Source of the DNA: Algibacter amylolyticus
Lineage (GTDB): Bacteria; Bacteroidota; Bacteroidia; Flavobacteriales; Flavobacteriaceae
Direction: 5' to 3'
Length of the DNA stretch: 64,000 nt
NCBI RefSeq assembly: GCF_014202225.1
Contig: NZ_JACHGE010000001.1
Coordinates: 415,320-479,319, forward strand
In this document: in pieces, positions 1 through 9,685 of the stretch
Position numbering within the stretch: position 1 is the first letter of the stretch
Layout: every line of letters starts with the position of its first letter
The notes under the pieces: model-generated
The model's database searches: none
The model's input: the letters and a program-made list of their open reading frames with translations, nothing else
Told to the model about the DNA's origin: nothing
Program-made: the position numbers and the translations under genes

Positions 1-2897
1 TCATTAGCATCTATGGCATTAGTTCCTTGATCGTTAAACAGAATTAACATACCATCAGTTTTCGATTTGTTGGCTGCTAAGGCGCTAGTTTCATATAAAG
101 ATAATCGTAATTGACTTATTTTAGATGCTTTTTTATTTGAAGTTTTGAATACTAAAGTTTCTGATTCTGATGTTGCCTTACTTGCTTGCGTGAAACTTAA
201 TGATGATTGGCCTGCTCCATCAGTATTTACCCATCCAGATTGACCAGCTTGTAAAAATTGGTTAGCATCTGACTCATTTGTGGAAGCGACACCGGTAGAA
301 GCATTAATGGCAGTATATGCACCTCTATAACCTAAGGTTGGATCCCAAATCCAATAGTATATTGTACTAATATTGGTAGCACCCGTTGTTAATACCGTAT
401 TCATATTAATTGGGGCTTGAAAAGGATTGGCAAAGGCAACAAATTGTGATGCGTTAAGATTAATGCTAAAAACACTTGTTCCATCGTTTTCCGCAGTCAA
501 CTCGCCTGTTGCTCTTAAAGTAGTTTCTGAGGATGGTGCATTATTATTTGTTAAATCGGTAGTTCTATCTCCTCTAACCAAGGTATGATACACCGTACCA
601 GTATTTATATTAGTAGCATTTGTATTAGCCATTTGGATATAATTATTAGCTACATTATCAAAAATGTACATGGATGGATTTCCTGTATTGGTATAATCAA
701 AACCTAATTGATTATTAACATCAGTAGATCCTGTAATGTGAGTGTCCATTTGCCAGTTGCTTGAAATAGGTGTGCTCGTATTAACAGGAGAAGCTAATTG
801 TCGGTATGCTCTTTTTGAAGGGATATAGCGTTCTATTGTAAAATCGCCATTATAAGTACCAGTGCCTGAACCTATATAAGCAGATCCTGTGGCATCAGAT
901 TCAAATGTAATGGTACCGCCAGCATTGTCTAGAACGCCATCGTTAGTAACCACTGCGTTTGGATTTACTGTTAATGAAGTTCCAGCTTGAACAGTAACTT
1001 TTGAACATTCATCAATATAGAGATTTTGTCCATTCATTAATATAGGATAGTTAGCTGATCCGTCATTGATAATTACATAAATACTATTAAGCGACAGTCC
1101 TGGTGCAAAGCCAAACAAATAGTTTGCTGCTTCAGTCCAATCCGAGTTAACAGCTCCTATCCAATAAAAATAATTTATTATGCCTGAAGTACATGGACTA
1201 CCTTGTGTTACTGTGATTGTGAAATCATGGGTTGGAATTGAAGGATAATAATGGTGGTTAGTGTCTTCAACTAATAAACTAATATTAAAAGGGCCTAAAT
1301 CGCTATTTCCTGGAGTACCAGTTAATACAGCTGTACCAGTAGCAGGATCAGTTGTAAGTGTGAGCCATGTAGGCAGTGGTGTTGATGGTACTAAATCAAC
1401 GGTATCTCCAAACGCAATGTCTGGGTCATTTGCCACTATGTTATAGGTATAGGTTTGATTAACTCCTACTTCCGTAACAGGTGTTGACGATACCGATGGC
1501 ACTGTATTTATTAAATGTGACACTTCATGGGTTGCCTCATCTCCATAACTATCTCTAGCCGTGAATATGGCATGTTTGTGTCCCCAATCTGATGCTTGTG
1601 TTGGCCAGCTAAAAGTTCCACTTGTTGGATTGTCAGCAACTGTTGGAAATGGGTTTAAAGATGCTCCTGCATATAATGGGATAGGATTTCCTATCATATT
1701 TTTTCCTGTAACATCAACTATTTGAACCACATCATTAGGATCTGGATCGCTAGCTTGTACGGTATAGGTAATAAGTGTACCAGGTGATACTACATAATCA
1801 TGCGTGGCTTCTGCAGGTGTAGGTGGTACATCAAATACAGGGTTTAAACTTACATTTATTGAAATTGATGTACTAGTTTGGGCTCCAATTTCGTCTGTGG
1901 CGATAAAATTAATAACATTTGTGCCTAAGTTATTTGCAGCTGGCGTCCATGAGAATGAAGTGCTAACGGTGCCATTTCCTGAAACAGGTAGTGCAGGGTT
2001 TACGGTGGCTCCCGGAGGTAACCCAAGTGCCTGTAAGGTTACAACAGCGCCTGGATCTGTATCCGTTGCCCTAACTATAAATTGTGCTGGATCTCCAGGT
2101 GATAATTGATATACAATACCGTTTGGAGGTGTTTCGTTCGTGCCGTAAACAAAAACTGGAGGAGACGATTGTCCGGTAATTTTAATAATAAAATCATTCA
2201 TTACCAACGCCCCATTAGAATCTTCAACCACTATTGCTGCATTATAGAGTTGACCGACTGATGTTCCAGTTGTATTAAATGTAATTAAACCTGTAGGACT
2301 AACTGCAAACCCAGGGGGTTGACTTCCTAAAAACTCAGAGTAAGTTGCGAGTCTAAATGTCAATGCATCTCCATCCGGGTCTGATGCAGGTATTTGAAAT
2401 ATCGCATTTGCTAAGCCAGTTTGCATATTAATAATAGGGGCCATCGTGGTTACTGGTGAGTTGTTGCCACTCCCAATATTTACAATAGTCTCAGTCCTCC
2501 AAGACGCACTTGAGTTATTCACCATGCCATAAATCTTACAACAACTTGAGGTATATGCCGTAAAATCTCCAGTATTAGCATAGGTGTACGTAATGGTGGC
2601 TTCACCAAAATACCAATCCTCACTCGCATTGTTGGCAGTGGCTACTACTTCGAAATATTGCGAATTTCCATCACCAAAATAGAGGTAGTCACCAGTGTAA
2701 GTGGATCCAATAGGAACTTTGCCTTCTCTCCAGGCTTGAGTAATTCTAAATTCGATGGTTCTGCCAGTTGGGTCACTGTCTACAACTTGCCAGCTAATTG
2801 TGGCATGTCGAAAATGACTAGCTTCTGCATATTGAGAAAACAACATTCCAGAAAAGGTTAGTAATACAATGAATAACGACTTAAAATTGTGTGTCAT
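1..2897 (-). CDS. Large secreted Ig-like/cadherin-like repeat surface protein, 3' end outside window
   Basis: The reverse strand is open from an ATG at 2897 to the window edge, giving at least 965 residues without a stop. The first 26 residues form a signal peptide ending in an AEA-like site. Residues about 145-245, 245-350, 350-465 and 465-565 look like successive putative-Ig/cadherin-like repeats (phrases such as ASDPDGD, RATDTDPG, QASDPDPND, VANDPD). Around residue 570 comes a YFYWIGAVNSDWTEAANY segment, and near 690 ERYIPSKRAYRQLASPV; both styles are common in Bacteroidota T9SS-exported proteins. The sorting domain expected at the C terminus lies outside the window, so T9SS export is inferred. 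An in-frame ATG at 2951 would add 18 residues; 2897 is preferred because it starts directly with the signal peptide. Likely role: cell-surface or secreted adhesin-like protein. The exact function is unknown. Confidence 0.8.
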   Translation of the reverse strand, partial: MTHNFKSLFIVLLTFSGMLFSQYAEASHFRHATISWQVVDSDPTGRTIEFRITQAWREGKVPIGSTYTGDYLYFGDGNSQYFEVVATANNASEDWYFGEATITYTYANTGDFTAYTSSCCKIYGMVNNSSASWRTETIVNIGSGNNSPVTTMAPIINMQTGLANAIFQIPASDPDGDALTFRLATYSEFLGSQPPGFAVSPTGLITFNTTGTSVGQLYNAAIVVEDSNGALVMNDFIIKITGQSSPPVFVYGTNETPPNGIVYQLSPGDPAQFIVRATDTDPGAVVTLQALGLPPGATVNPALPVSGNGTVSTSFSWTPAANNLGTNVINFIATDEIGAQTSTSISINVSLNPVFDVPPTPAEATHDYVVSPGTLITYTVQASDPDPNDVVQIVDVTGKNMIGNPIPLYAGASLNPFPTVADNPTSGTFSWPTQASDWGHKHAIFTARDSYGDEATHEVSHLINTVPSVSSTPVTEVGVNQTYTYNIVANDPDIAFGDTVDLVPSTPLPTWLTLTTDPATGTAVLTGTPGNSDLGPFNISLLVEDTNHHYYPSIPTHDFTITVTQGSPCTSGIINYFYWIGAVNSDWTEAANYLFGFAPGLSLNSIYVIINDGSANYPILMNGQNLYIDECSKVTVQAGTSLTVNPNAVVTNDGVLDNAGGTITFESDATGSAYIGSGTGTYNGDFTIERYIPSKRAYRQLASPVNTSTPISSNWQMDTHITGSTDVNNQLGFDYTNTGNPSMYIFDNVANNYIQMANTNATNINTGTVYHTLVRGDRTTDLTNNNAPSSETTLRATGELTAENDGTSVFSINLNASQFVAFANPFQAPINMNTVLTTGATNISTIYYWIWDPTLGYRGAYTAINASTGVASTNESDANQFLQAGQSGWVNTDGAGQSSLSFTQASKATSESETLVFKTSNKKASKISQLRLSLYETSALAANKSKTDGMLILFNDQGTNAIDAN

Positions 2898-3906
2898 TAT
2901 TTTTTTGCACAGTACATGCAAGGATACTAAGAAAGGTTTAAAGGATTTCATGTTTTTTTGGTATTGGTTAGATTATAATTAATTGTTATTAACAAGCGTG
3001 TTTTTAGGCACGAGAAAGTCCTATTAAAATTCCTTAGGGTTGAATTTTAATTAAAATTTAAACTAAAAAGTTTAACTGTTATGTTTAAAATAGTCTTAAA
3101 AAAATTGAAAAGCGAGAGGTAATTTTTTGGTCATATAAATTTTTGTTGATTAATAGCTAATATTAACCAAAACATTTTCGAAATAAGTACAACCCCGTTT
3201 TTAATAAAACTAAGGTCTAGATAGGATGGGGCTGCCAAAAAATTAGTGCTATAGAGAGAGAGGTTGTCATTAAATGTTTTATTTGTTTATAAAACAATCA
3301 TTAAAACCTTAAACTAAGATGCATAATTTTACCGTTTCATTTTATTTTTTTCGATAAATAACATTAAAATCACTATCAATGGCGGTTTGGTTGAAATTAA
3401 ATAAGTGATTTAGTAGTAGATTACTAGGGGCTTGTAATTAAGAATTTGTCTCGTCCAATTATTTAGAATACTATTTTTTTAGTCTAGTTGAATATTGAAA
3501 CATTGTAGTTAAAATCTGGATTGTCATTATGAATTTCTAGATTTTTTATTTAACGCTATGTGGCTAAATTAAAAGTTGTTAAACAAATGAATAATAAAGT
3601 ATAAGATAATAGTTTGCCATGAAATTTTCATGTGGGTGCTATTGGTGAATAGCATTATTAATCATAACATTATGGAGGTAAAAAAGATAACTTAATTACT
3701 TAAAAATAAATAAACGGCAATATTATTGGGTAGTCTAGCGAACTACGAGATAAATACATTGTTAGCGAATAATAACCAACATGGTGAAGTTTGAATTAAT
3801 TTTTAAAACGTTATGGTTGTAATTTGCTACCTCTGTTTCGGTTGAATTTTGGTGTAGTTGTTTGTTTAAGTAAGTTTTTATATTGAAAAAGTAGGTTTTA
3901 AGAATT
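2898..3906. other. AT-rich intergenic stretch, no gene seen
   Basis: About one kilobase separates the start of the surface-protein gene from the end of nadD. No reading frame of credible length or composition is visible on either strand and I recognise no structural RNA. The only clear secondary structure is a small perfect inverted repeat at 3276-3295 (arms GTTTTAT/ATAAAAC, 6-nt loop). The promoter of the surface-protein gene must lie at its left end. Confidence 0.6.
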
Positions 3907-4485
3907 TTACCTATAAAAATTCATCTCATCCAAATACTCCCAAACATTTTTAGGTAACATGGGTTTGATATTTTTACCGTCTTTTATAGCTTTACGAATA
4001 AATGTTGAAGAGAGTTGCATAATAGGCGCATCGACATGATGTATTTTTTTATGCGCATTAAATTGGATATCTACCGTACTATTAGAAATTCGAGGGTAAA
4101 CATAAATGTGATGATTTTCTAGAATAACTTCATAGTTTTTCCACTTATGAAAACTATTTAGGTTGTCTTCGCCCATAATTAAAGAAAAATCATAATCTGG
4201 ATATTTTTCTTGTAAATGAACAAGCGTGTTTACTGTATAATTGGGTTGTGGTAAGTTAAACTCAATATCGCTGGCTTTTAACTTATCGTAATCCTTAGTG
4301 GCTTCATAAACCATTTCTAGACGTTGGTAATTATCAAGTAAACTACTTTTCTTTTTAAACGGATTATGGGGTGTAATTACAAACCAAACCTGGTCTAAAT
4401 CGCTATATTCTGCCATGTGGTTTGCAATAACCAAATGCCCTATATGAATAGGGTTAAACGAGCCAAAATATAAACCGATTTTCAT
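3907..4485 (-). CDS. nadD: Nicotinate-nucleotide adenylyltransferase NadD
   Basis: Joins nicotinate mononucleotide with ATP to give deamido-NAD in NAD biosynthesis; cytosolic. The 192-residue protein has the usual family length. Residues 8-18 (GSFNPIHIGHL) are the nucleotidyltransferase GxFxPxHxGH motif, the LIMGEDNLNSFHKW segment matches the family's GxDNL substrate region, and SSTFIRKAIKDG near the C terminus is the ISSTxIR phosphate-binding motif. It is the last gene of a yicC-gmk-nadD run with 9 bp to gmk, so cotranscription is very likely. Confidence 0.95.
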   Translation of the reverse strand: MKIGLYFGSFNPIHIGHLVIANHMAEYSDLDQVWFVITPHNPFKKKSSLLDNYQRLEMVYEATKDYDKLKASDIEFNLPQPNYTVNTLVHLQEKYPDYDFSLIMGEDNLNSFHKWKNYEVILENHHIYVYPRISNSTVDIQFNAHKKIHHVDAPIMQLSSTFIRKAIKDGKNIKPMLPKNVWEYLDEMNFYR

Positions 4486-4494
4486 TTTGTTGTA

Positions 4495-5085
4495 CTAGGA
4501 GTTTAAGAAGTCTGCTACTTGTTTTTCAGCTTCAAGTAGTGCTTTTTCTAAATCGTCATTAATAATTATAGTATCAAATAACGGAGCGGTGGCTAATTCG
4601 GCCGATGCTTTTGCAACACGCATATTTATTTTATCGGCACTTTCGGTTTTACGCTTTTTTAAACGTATTTTCAGTTCGTCTATGCTTGGTGGTTTAACAA
4701 AAATAGCAAGGGTTTGTTCAGGGAATTTTCTTTTTATTCGTAATCCTCCAGAAACATCAATATCAAAAATAACATTTTTACCAAGTGCCCAAATACGTTC
4801 AACTTCAGTTTTTAAAGTGCCATAAAAGTTATCGCGATACACTTCTTCCCATTCTAAAAAGTTATCGTCTTTAATATTGTTCTTAAATTCTTTGGCCGAT
4901 AGAAAATAATAATCCTTTCCATGCTCCTCCGTACCTCGTTTTTCTCTAGAGGTTGCCGATATTGAAAACTCTAAATTTAGGTTTTCTTTGCCTAATAAAT
5001 GCCTAACAATGGTTGTTTTACCAGAGCCCGAAGGCGCCGAAAATACAATGAGCTTGCCTTGTTTTTTTGTTTCTTTTTCTGCCAC
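4495..5085 (-). CDS. gmk: Guanylate kinase
   Basis: Phosphorylates GMP to GDP with ATP in nucleotide salvage and synthesis; cytosolic. The P-loop APSGSGKTT lies at about residues 16-24, followed by the GMP-binding region with SATSREKRGTEEHGKDYYF and the EWEEVYRDNFYGT segment, all characteristic of the family. The length of 196 residues is normal. The gene sits between yicC (58 bp upstream) and nadD (9 bp downstream) on the same strand. Confidence 0.96.
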   Translation of the reverse strand: MAEKETKKQGKLIVFSAPSGSGKTTIVRHLLGKENLNLEFSISATSREKRGTEEHGKDYYFLSAKEFKNNIKDDNFLEWEEVYRDNFYGTLKTEVERIWALGKNVIFDIDVSGGLRIKRKFPEQTLAIFVKPPSIDELKIRLKKRKTESADKINMRVAKASAELATAPLFDTIIINDDLEKALLEAEKQVADFLNS

Positions 5086-5143
5086 TTGTACGCTAATATT
5101 TTACAAATTACTGCCGACTAAAGACTGACTGCTGCCAGCTTTT

Positions 5144-6001
5144 TTAAAGTACGTTCAATAACTGTTCCTTAATTTTTTCTAATTCGTCTTTCATTTGCAC
5201 CACCAGTTGTTGCATTGGTGCATAATTACTTTTAGAGCCAATAGTATTTATTTCTCTACCCATTTCTTGACTAATAAAACCTAATTTTTTCCCGTTAGAA
5301 TCTTTAGTGTTGATAGACTCCGTAAAGTAATTTAAATGGTTTTTTAAGCGTACTTTTTCTTCTGTAATATCAAATTTTTCGATGTAATATACCAGTTCTT
5401 GCTCAAACCTGTTTTCGTCGTATTTTTCTTTTAATTCTTGAACACCTTTTAATAAACGCTCACGAACACCTTCAACACGTTCTGGGTCCATAGCTATTAT
5501 TTGCTCAAGTATATTTCCTATTGAAACCACACGATTGTTAAAATCTTGCTCTAATACTTTACCTTCATTTAGCCTGTGTTGGTTTAAGGCGTCTATAGCA
5601 TTATGAATTTCAACTTCAATAGTTTTCCATTCATTCTCATCTATTTCTTCGCGCACAGTATTAAGAGCGTCAGGAAAACGAACAGCCATTTTTAGCAATT
5701 CCAAGTCGTTTCCATTTGCAACCTGCTTTAATTGCTCCATATATTGCTTAACAACAGGCGTGTTTATTTGGGTTGATGTGTCTTCGGCAGTTGCTTCAAC
5801 ATAAATTGAAAAATCAACCTTTCCACGTTCAAGTTTATCGGCAAGAATTTTTCTAATAGATAATTCTTTTTCCCTGTATATAGATGGCATTCTAGCATTT
5901 AAATCTAAATTTTTACTATTTAAAGATTTAAGTTCTATAGTTATCTTTTTTGTTTGCAATTGCAAAACAGATTTACCATAACCTGTCATTGAATATATCA
6001 T
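5144..6001 (-). CDS. yicC: YicC/YloC family endoribonuclease
   Basis: The protein opens with MIYSMTGYGKS, the near-invariant YicC start, and ends in the DUF1732-type C-terminal domain (LGFISQEMGREINTIGSKSN, about residues 235-254). Members of this family have been described as endoribonucleases acting on small RNAs; that activity is taken from the family and not shown here. At 285 residues it is standard length. It is the first gene of the yicC-gmk-nadD operon, a common order in bacteria, and has a good -7 element 23 bp upstream of its start. Confidence 0.92.
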   Translation of the reverse strand: MIYSMTGYGKSVLQLQTKKITIELKSLNSKNLDLNARMPSIYREKELSIRKILADKLERGKVDFSIYVEATAEDTSTQINTPVVKQYMEQLKQVANGNDLELLKMAVRFPDALNTVREEIDENEWKTIEVEIHNAIDALNQHRLNEGKVLEQDFNNRVVSIGNILEQIIAMDPERVEGVRERLLKGVQELKEKYDENRFEQELVYYIEKFDITEEKVRLKNHLNYFTESINTKDSNGKKLGFISQEMGREINTIGSKSNYAPMQQLVVQMKDELEKIKEQLLNVL

Positions 6002-6023
6002 AAATGCTCGTATTTAAGTTGTG

Positions 6024-6031
6024 CAAAGGTA
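6024..6031 (-). promoter_or_regulatory. Promoter -7 element for the yicC operon
   Basis: On the reverse strand this reads TACCTTTG, a full match to the Bacteroidota -7 consensus TAnnTTTG. It places the transcript start near 6020 and leaves a leader of about 20 nt before the yicC ATG at 6001. No clear TTG -33 box was found at the usual spacing. Confidence 0.6.
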
Positions 6032-6153
6032 ATTAAAACTAAAAGACTGAAAAGGTAATTACTTAATGTTAAAAAAAATACTTTAAATGTATTATTTTGG
6101 GTTATAAGCCATTAAATAAATACATTTACCAATATTAATTGATAATTACAATA

Positions 6154-7275
6154 ATGAATAAGAATAGGGGTTTAGCTGTAGTTGTGGTTTGCTTACTAGT
6201 TATGTTTTCGTGCAAAAACAAGCAAACTGAAAAGGAAGTTGACGTTGTTGATGCAGCTAAAAATATTACCAACAAAATAACTAACGAGGTAAAACAAAAG
6301 TTAATTTCTAATGCGCCTAATGGTATGGTTTGGATTCCTGGAGGTTCTTTTTTACAGGGTGCTGTAGATCAAGATGAAATGGCTATGAGTCATGAAAAAC
6401 CGCAACACGCCGTATCGGTAGATGGGTTTTTTATGGATATTACAGAAGTTACCAATGCCGAATTTACAAAATTTGTTAACGAAACAAATTATATAACAGT
6501 GGCAGAACGTGAGATTGATTGGGAAGAGATGAAAAAACAACTTCCTGAAGGCACACCAAAACCACATGATAGTATTTTACAACCCGGCTCGTTAATGTTT
6601 AAAAAAACAAAAACATCGGTTCCTAATTTATATGATTTCTCACAATGGTGGCGCTGGGTAATTGGTGTAAACTGGAGACACCCTAGTGGTCCAGATAGTA
6701 ATATTGAAGGTAAAGAAAACCACCCAGTAGTTCATATTAGTTTTGAAGATGCGCAAGCGTATTGTAAATGGGCAGGCAGACGCTTACCTACCGAGGCCGA
6801 ATGGGAATACGCCGCAAGAGGCAAAAAAACAAGTGCTGTTTATTTTTGGGGCGATGATAGATCTACGCTTTCAAAAATGGTAAATAGTTGGGAAGGCGAG
6901 TTTCCAGTAAATAATACCTTGCAAGATGGTTTTGAAAGAACTGCACCAGTAAAAACATATCCACCAAACGATTTTGGATTATATGATATGGCAGGAAATG
7001 TTTGGGAGTTTACCACCGATTGGTATAACATTAATTACTACCAAGAACTAAAATCTAGCAATAAAGATATTTTTAATCCGCAAGGTGCCGATAAGGCTTA
7101 TAACCCAAATATGCCGTACACACCAGAAAAGGTAATAAAAGGCGGTTCGTTTTTATGTAGCGATTCCTATTGTGCAAGCTACCGTGTATCTGCCAGAATG
7201 GGCACGAGTTTAGACTCGTCTGCAGAACATGTAGGGTTTAGAACGGTTGCAACTCTAGAGATGTTGGTTAAATAA
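6154..7275 (+). CDS. Formylglycine-generating enzyme (SUMF1-type) lipoprotein
   Basis: Predicted to oxidise an active-site cysteine of sulfatases to formylglycine. The 373-residue protein starts with a lipoprotein signal (lipobox MFSC, Cys20). The FGE-sulfatase fold begins at GMVWIPGGSF (about residue 50), followed by RRLPTEAEWEYAARG, GNVWEFTTDWY and GGSFLCSDSYCASYR. In that last segment Cys335 and Cys340, separated by four residues, align with the catalytic cysteine pair of true FGEs, which lookalikes such as GldJ/GldK generally lack. The ATG at 6154 is chosen over a TTG five codons upstream because it begins the signal peptide. It converges on the PUL; no sulfatase gene lies in this window, so the substrate must be encoded elsewhere. 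Attachment to a membrane facing the periplasm is inferred from the lipobox. Confidence 0.85.
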   Translation: MNKNRGLAVVVVCLLVMFSCKNKQTEKEVDVVDAAKNITNKITNEVKQKLISNAPNGMVWIPGGSFLQGAVDQDEMAMSHEKPQHAVSVDGFFMDITEVTNAEFTKFVNETNYITVAEREIDWEEMKKQLPEGTPKPHDSILQPGSLMFKKTKTSVPNLYDFSQWWRWVIGVNWRHPSGPDSNIEGKENHPVVHISFEDAQAYCKWAGRRLPTEAEWEYAARGKKTSAVYFWGDDRSTLSKMVNSWEGEFPVNNTLQDGFERTAPVKTYPPNDFGLYDMAGNVWEFTTDWYNINYYQELKSSNKDIFNPQGADKAYNPNMPYTPEKVIKGGSFLCSDSYCASYRVSARMGTSLDSSAEHVGFRTVATLEMLVK

Positions 7276-7312
7276 AAATTAGTTATCCCTTTTTTTTGAA
7301 TACCATCTCGTA

Positions 7313-9628
7313 TTAATCTACGACTGTAAATGATGCTTTTAAGTTAGTTGTGGAGTCTCCACCTACCCAAACATTAAAATCGCCAGGTTCTACCTCCCAC
7401 TTTTTATTTATGGTGTAAAACTGCAATGTTTCTGCGTTTATGGTAAAATGGATGGTTTTGGTTTCGCCAGATTTAATCATTGTTTTTTCAAAACCTTTTA
7501 GTTCTTTAATAGGGCGAGTTATACTTCCAATTAAGTCTCTAATGTAAAGTTGAATAACCTCTTCGCCATCTCTATTTCCTGTATTGGTTACATCTACTGA
7601 TACTTTTATTTCTCCATTTGTTGGTATTTCTGTTTTATCAAGCATAAGGTTTTTATACTCAAAAGTTGTATAACTTAAACCATAGCCAAAAGGATACAAA
7701 GCTGTTTTGGGAGCATCTTGATAGCCGGAATATGTAACATGTTTTGGGCTTGATGGTCTTCCCGTCATTTTTTGGCTGTAGTATAAGGGTTCTTGACCAA
7801 CATTATGCGGAAAGGAAACCGGTAATTTCCCGGAAGGATTGTAATCTCCAAATATTACATCGGCAATGGCATTTCCAGATTCCGAGCCTAAAAACCAGCA
7901 TTCTAAAATGGAAGGTATGTGGTTTGCTGCCCAAGAAATATCCATTGGTCTTCCATTCATTAAAACAATAACCACGTTTTTATTCACTTTATAAACCGCT
8001 TTTAATAACTCATTTTGAAGTCCTAATAACCCAATATTAGTCTGACTTCTACCTTCACCAGTTTGATAGGCATTTTCACCAATAGCTAATAATACAACGT
8101 CTGCTTTTTTTGCAGCATCAACAGCGGCAGCAATTCCGGAGTTATCCGTATTGTTAAATTCTAGTGGATGTAAAAATTGGTTACTGCCTGGTTTTATGTT
8201 GGGGACTGTTAAATCAATCCCTTTTTCATAATGTATTTCAGTGTTGTTTCCTATAGCGTTTTTAATGCCTTCTAAAAGAGAAACAGCCGAATTGTTTTCT
8301 CCTTTTCCTCTCCAGTTTCCTAGGGGCGTATCCTTATCATTTGCTAAGGGGCCAATAACAGCAATGCTTTTTATGTTTTTTGATAAGGGTAATATATTGG
8401 TTTCATTTTTTAATAATACTATCGATTTTTTTGCGCCATCACGAGCAATTGCTAAATGGGCTTCCGTAAATACGTTATTTTTTTCGCGCTCTTCATTACA
8501 GTATTTATATGGATCTTTAAATAAGCCTAATTTGAATTTTACTCGTAGTACTCTTTTTACGGCATCATCTAACTGGGCTAAAGTTATTTTCTTTTCTTCT
8601 AGTAACCTTTCTAAATTGGCTTCATAGGCATACGATTCCATATCCATGTCGCTACCAGCATTCATTGCAATTTCAGAGGCATGTTTCTTGTCTTTGGCAT
8701 ATCCATGATTTCTCATTTCCCCAATAGAACCCCAATCTGATACTATAAATCCGTTCCAATTCCAGTCTCTTTTTAAAATATCGCGTTGTAGCACTTTGTG
8801 TCCGGTAGCAGGAATACCATCAATCTCGTTAAATGAGTTCATGAAAGTTGCAACACCAGCTTCGGCAGCTGCTTTAAAGGGTGGTAAAATGGTATTGTGT
8901 AATTCAAATTCGCCAACGTTAACGGTGTTATAGTCTCGCCCAGCTTCGGCAAAACCGTAACCTGCAAAATGCTTAGCACAGGCTGCTATGGTGTTTGTAT
9001 CAGTTAGGTTGGTTCCTTGAAATCCATTAATACGTGCTACTCCAACAACTTTGTTTAAGTAAACATCTTCTCCTGCACCTTCCATGATTCTTCCCCAGCG
9101 TGCATCTCTTGAAACATCAATCATAGGAGCAAAGGTCCAGTGTATACCAGATGCGGCTGTTTCTTTAGCTGCAATTGCTGCCGTGTTTTTTATAATATCT
9201 AAATCCCAACTAGCTGTTTCACCTAAGGGGATAGGGAATATAGTTTTGTATCCATGAATTACATCATACCCAAAAATTAATGGAATTTTAAGTCGTGAAT
9301 TATCCATAACAATTTTTTGAGTTTCACGAGTAGTAGCTACAGAAGCAATATTTAACATGGATCCAACTTCCCCTTTTTTTAGTTTTTCGAGTTTAAATTG
9401 GTCTGTTTTTGAAGATGATGGTCCAGTGGCATTCCATTTTCCGCTATACTGCACTAATTGACCAATTTTTTCATTTAAATGCATTAAGGCTAAAACCGAA
9501 TCTACTTTTTGTTCTATAACCTTATCGCTGTTTGAAGTTGTTAAAGTATCGTTTGTACTAGATTTTTTAAGACTAGTTAGAAATATAACAAGTAATATTA
9601 TGGGAATATATGATAAGATTTTTTTCAT
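7313..9628 (-). CDS. bglX: GH3 family beta-glucosidase
   Basis: Exo-acting glycoside hydrolase that removes terminal beta-linked glucose from oligosaccharides. At 771 residues it matches BglX-type enzymes: a signal sequence (1-20), the (beta/alpha)8 domain from about residue 35, the KHF substrate motif at 219-221, and the catalytic nucleophile Asp298 in FIVSDWG. The C-terminal alpha/beta domain follows, then a fibronectin-III-like domain from about 655. It is the last gene of the PUL, 57 bp after the EEP-family gene, and would finish degradation of products made by the GH16 enzyme. Specificity (beta-1,3, 1,4 or 1,6) cannot be read from the sequence alone. Confidence 0.93.
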   Translation of the reverse strand: MKKILSYIPIILLVIFLTSLKKSSTNDTLTTSNSDKVIEQKVDSVLALMHLNEKIGQLVQYSGKWNATGPSSSKTDQFKLEKLKKGEVGSMLNIASVATTRETQKIVMDNSRLKIPLIFGYDVIHGYKTIFPIPLGETASWDLDIIKNTAAIAAKETAASGIHWTFAPMIDVSRDARWGRIMEGAGEDVYLNKVVGVARINGFQGTNLTDTNTIAACAKHFAGYGFAEAGRDYNTVNVGEFELHNTILPPFKAAAEAGVATFMNSFNEIDGIPATGHKVLQRDILKRDWNWNGFIVSDWGSIGEMRNHGYAKDKKHASEIAMNAGSDMDMESYAYEANLERLLEEKKITLAQLDDAVKRVLRVKFKLGLFKDPYKYCNEEREKNNVFTEAHLAIARDGAKKSIVLLKNETNILPLSKNIKSIAVIGPLANDKDTPLGNWRGKGENNSAVSLLEGIKNAIGNNTEIHYEKGIDLTVPNIKPGSNQFLHPLEFNNTDNSGIAAAVDAAKKADVVLLAIGENAYQTGEGRSQTNIGLLGLQNELLKAVYKVNKNVVIVLMNGRPMDISWAANHIPSILECWFLGSESGNAIADVIFGDYNPSGKLPVSFPHNVGQEPLYYSQKMTGRPSSPKHVTYSGYQDAPKTALYPFGYGLSYTTFEYKNLMLDKTEIPTNGEIKVSVDVTNTGNRDGEEVIQLYIRDLIGSITRPIKELKGFEKTMIKSGETKTIHFTINAETLQFYTINKKWEVEPGDFNVWVGGDSTTNLKASFTVVD

Positions 9629-9685
9629 TTGAAATGTGTTAAATAGGTCTTTTAAAGCGTGTTTTAATGGTTGGTTTAGCAGAAA

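Noticed and set aside
1261-2861. Three + strand reading frames of 61-101 codons (1261-1446, 1804-2109, 2658-2861)
   Set aside because: They lie opposite the continuous reverse-strand surface-protein gene, whose signal peptide and repeats are convincing; these are antisense shadows.
6139-6153. TTG start five codons before the FGE lipoprotein ATG
   Set aside because: The ATG at 6154 begins a standard lipoprotein signal; the extra residues would break its charge pattern.
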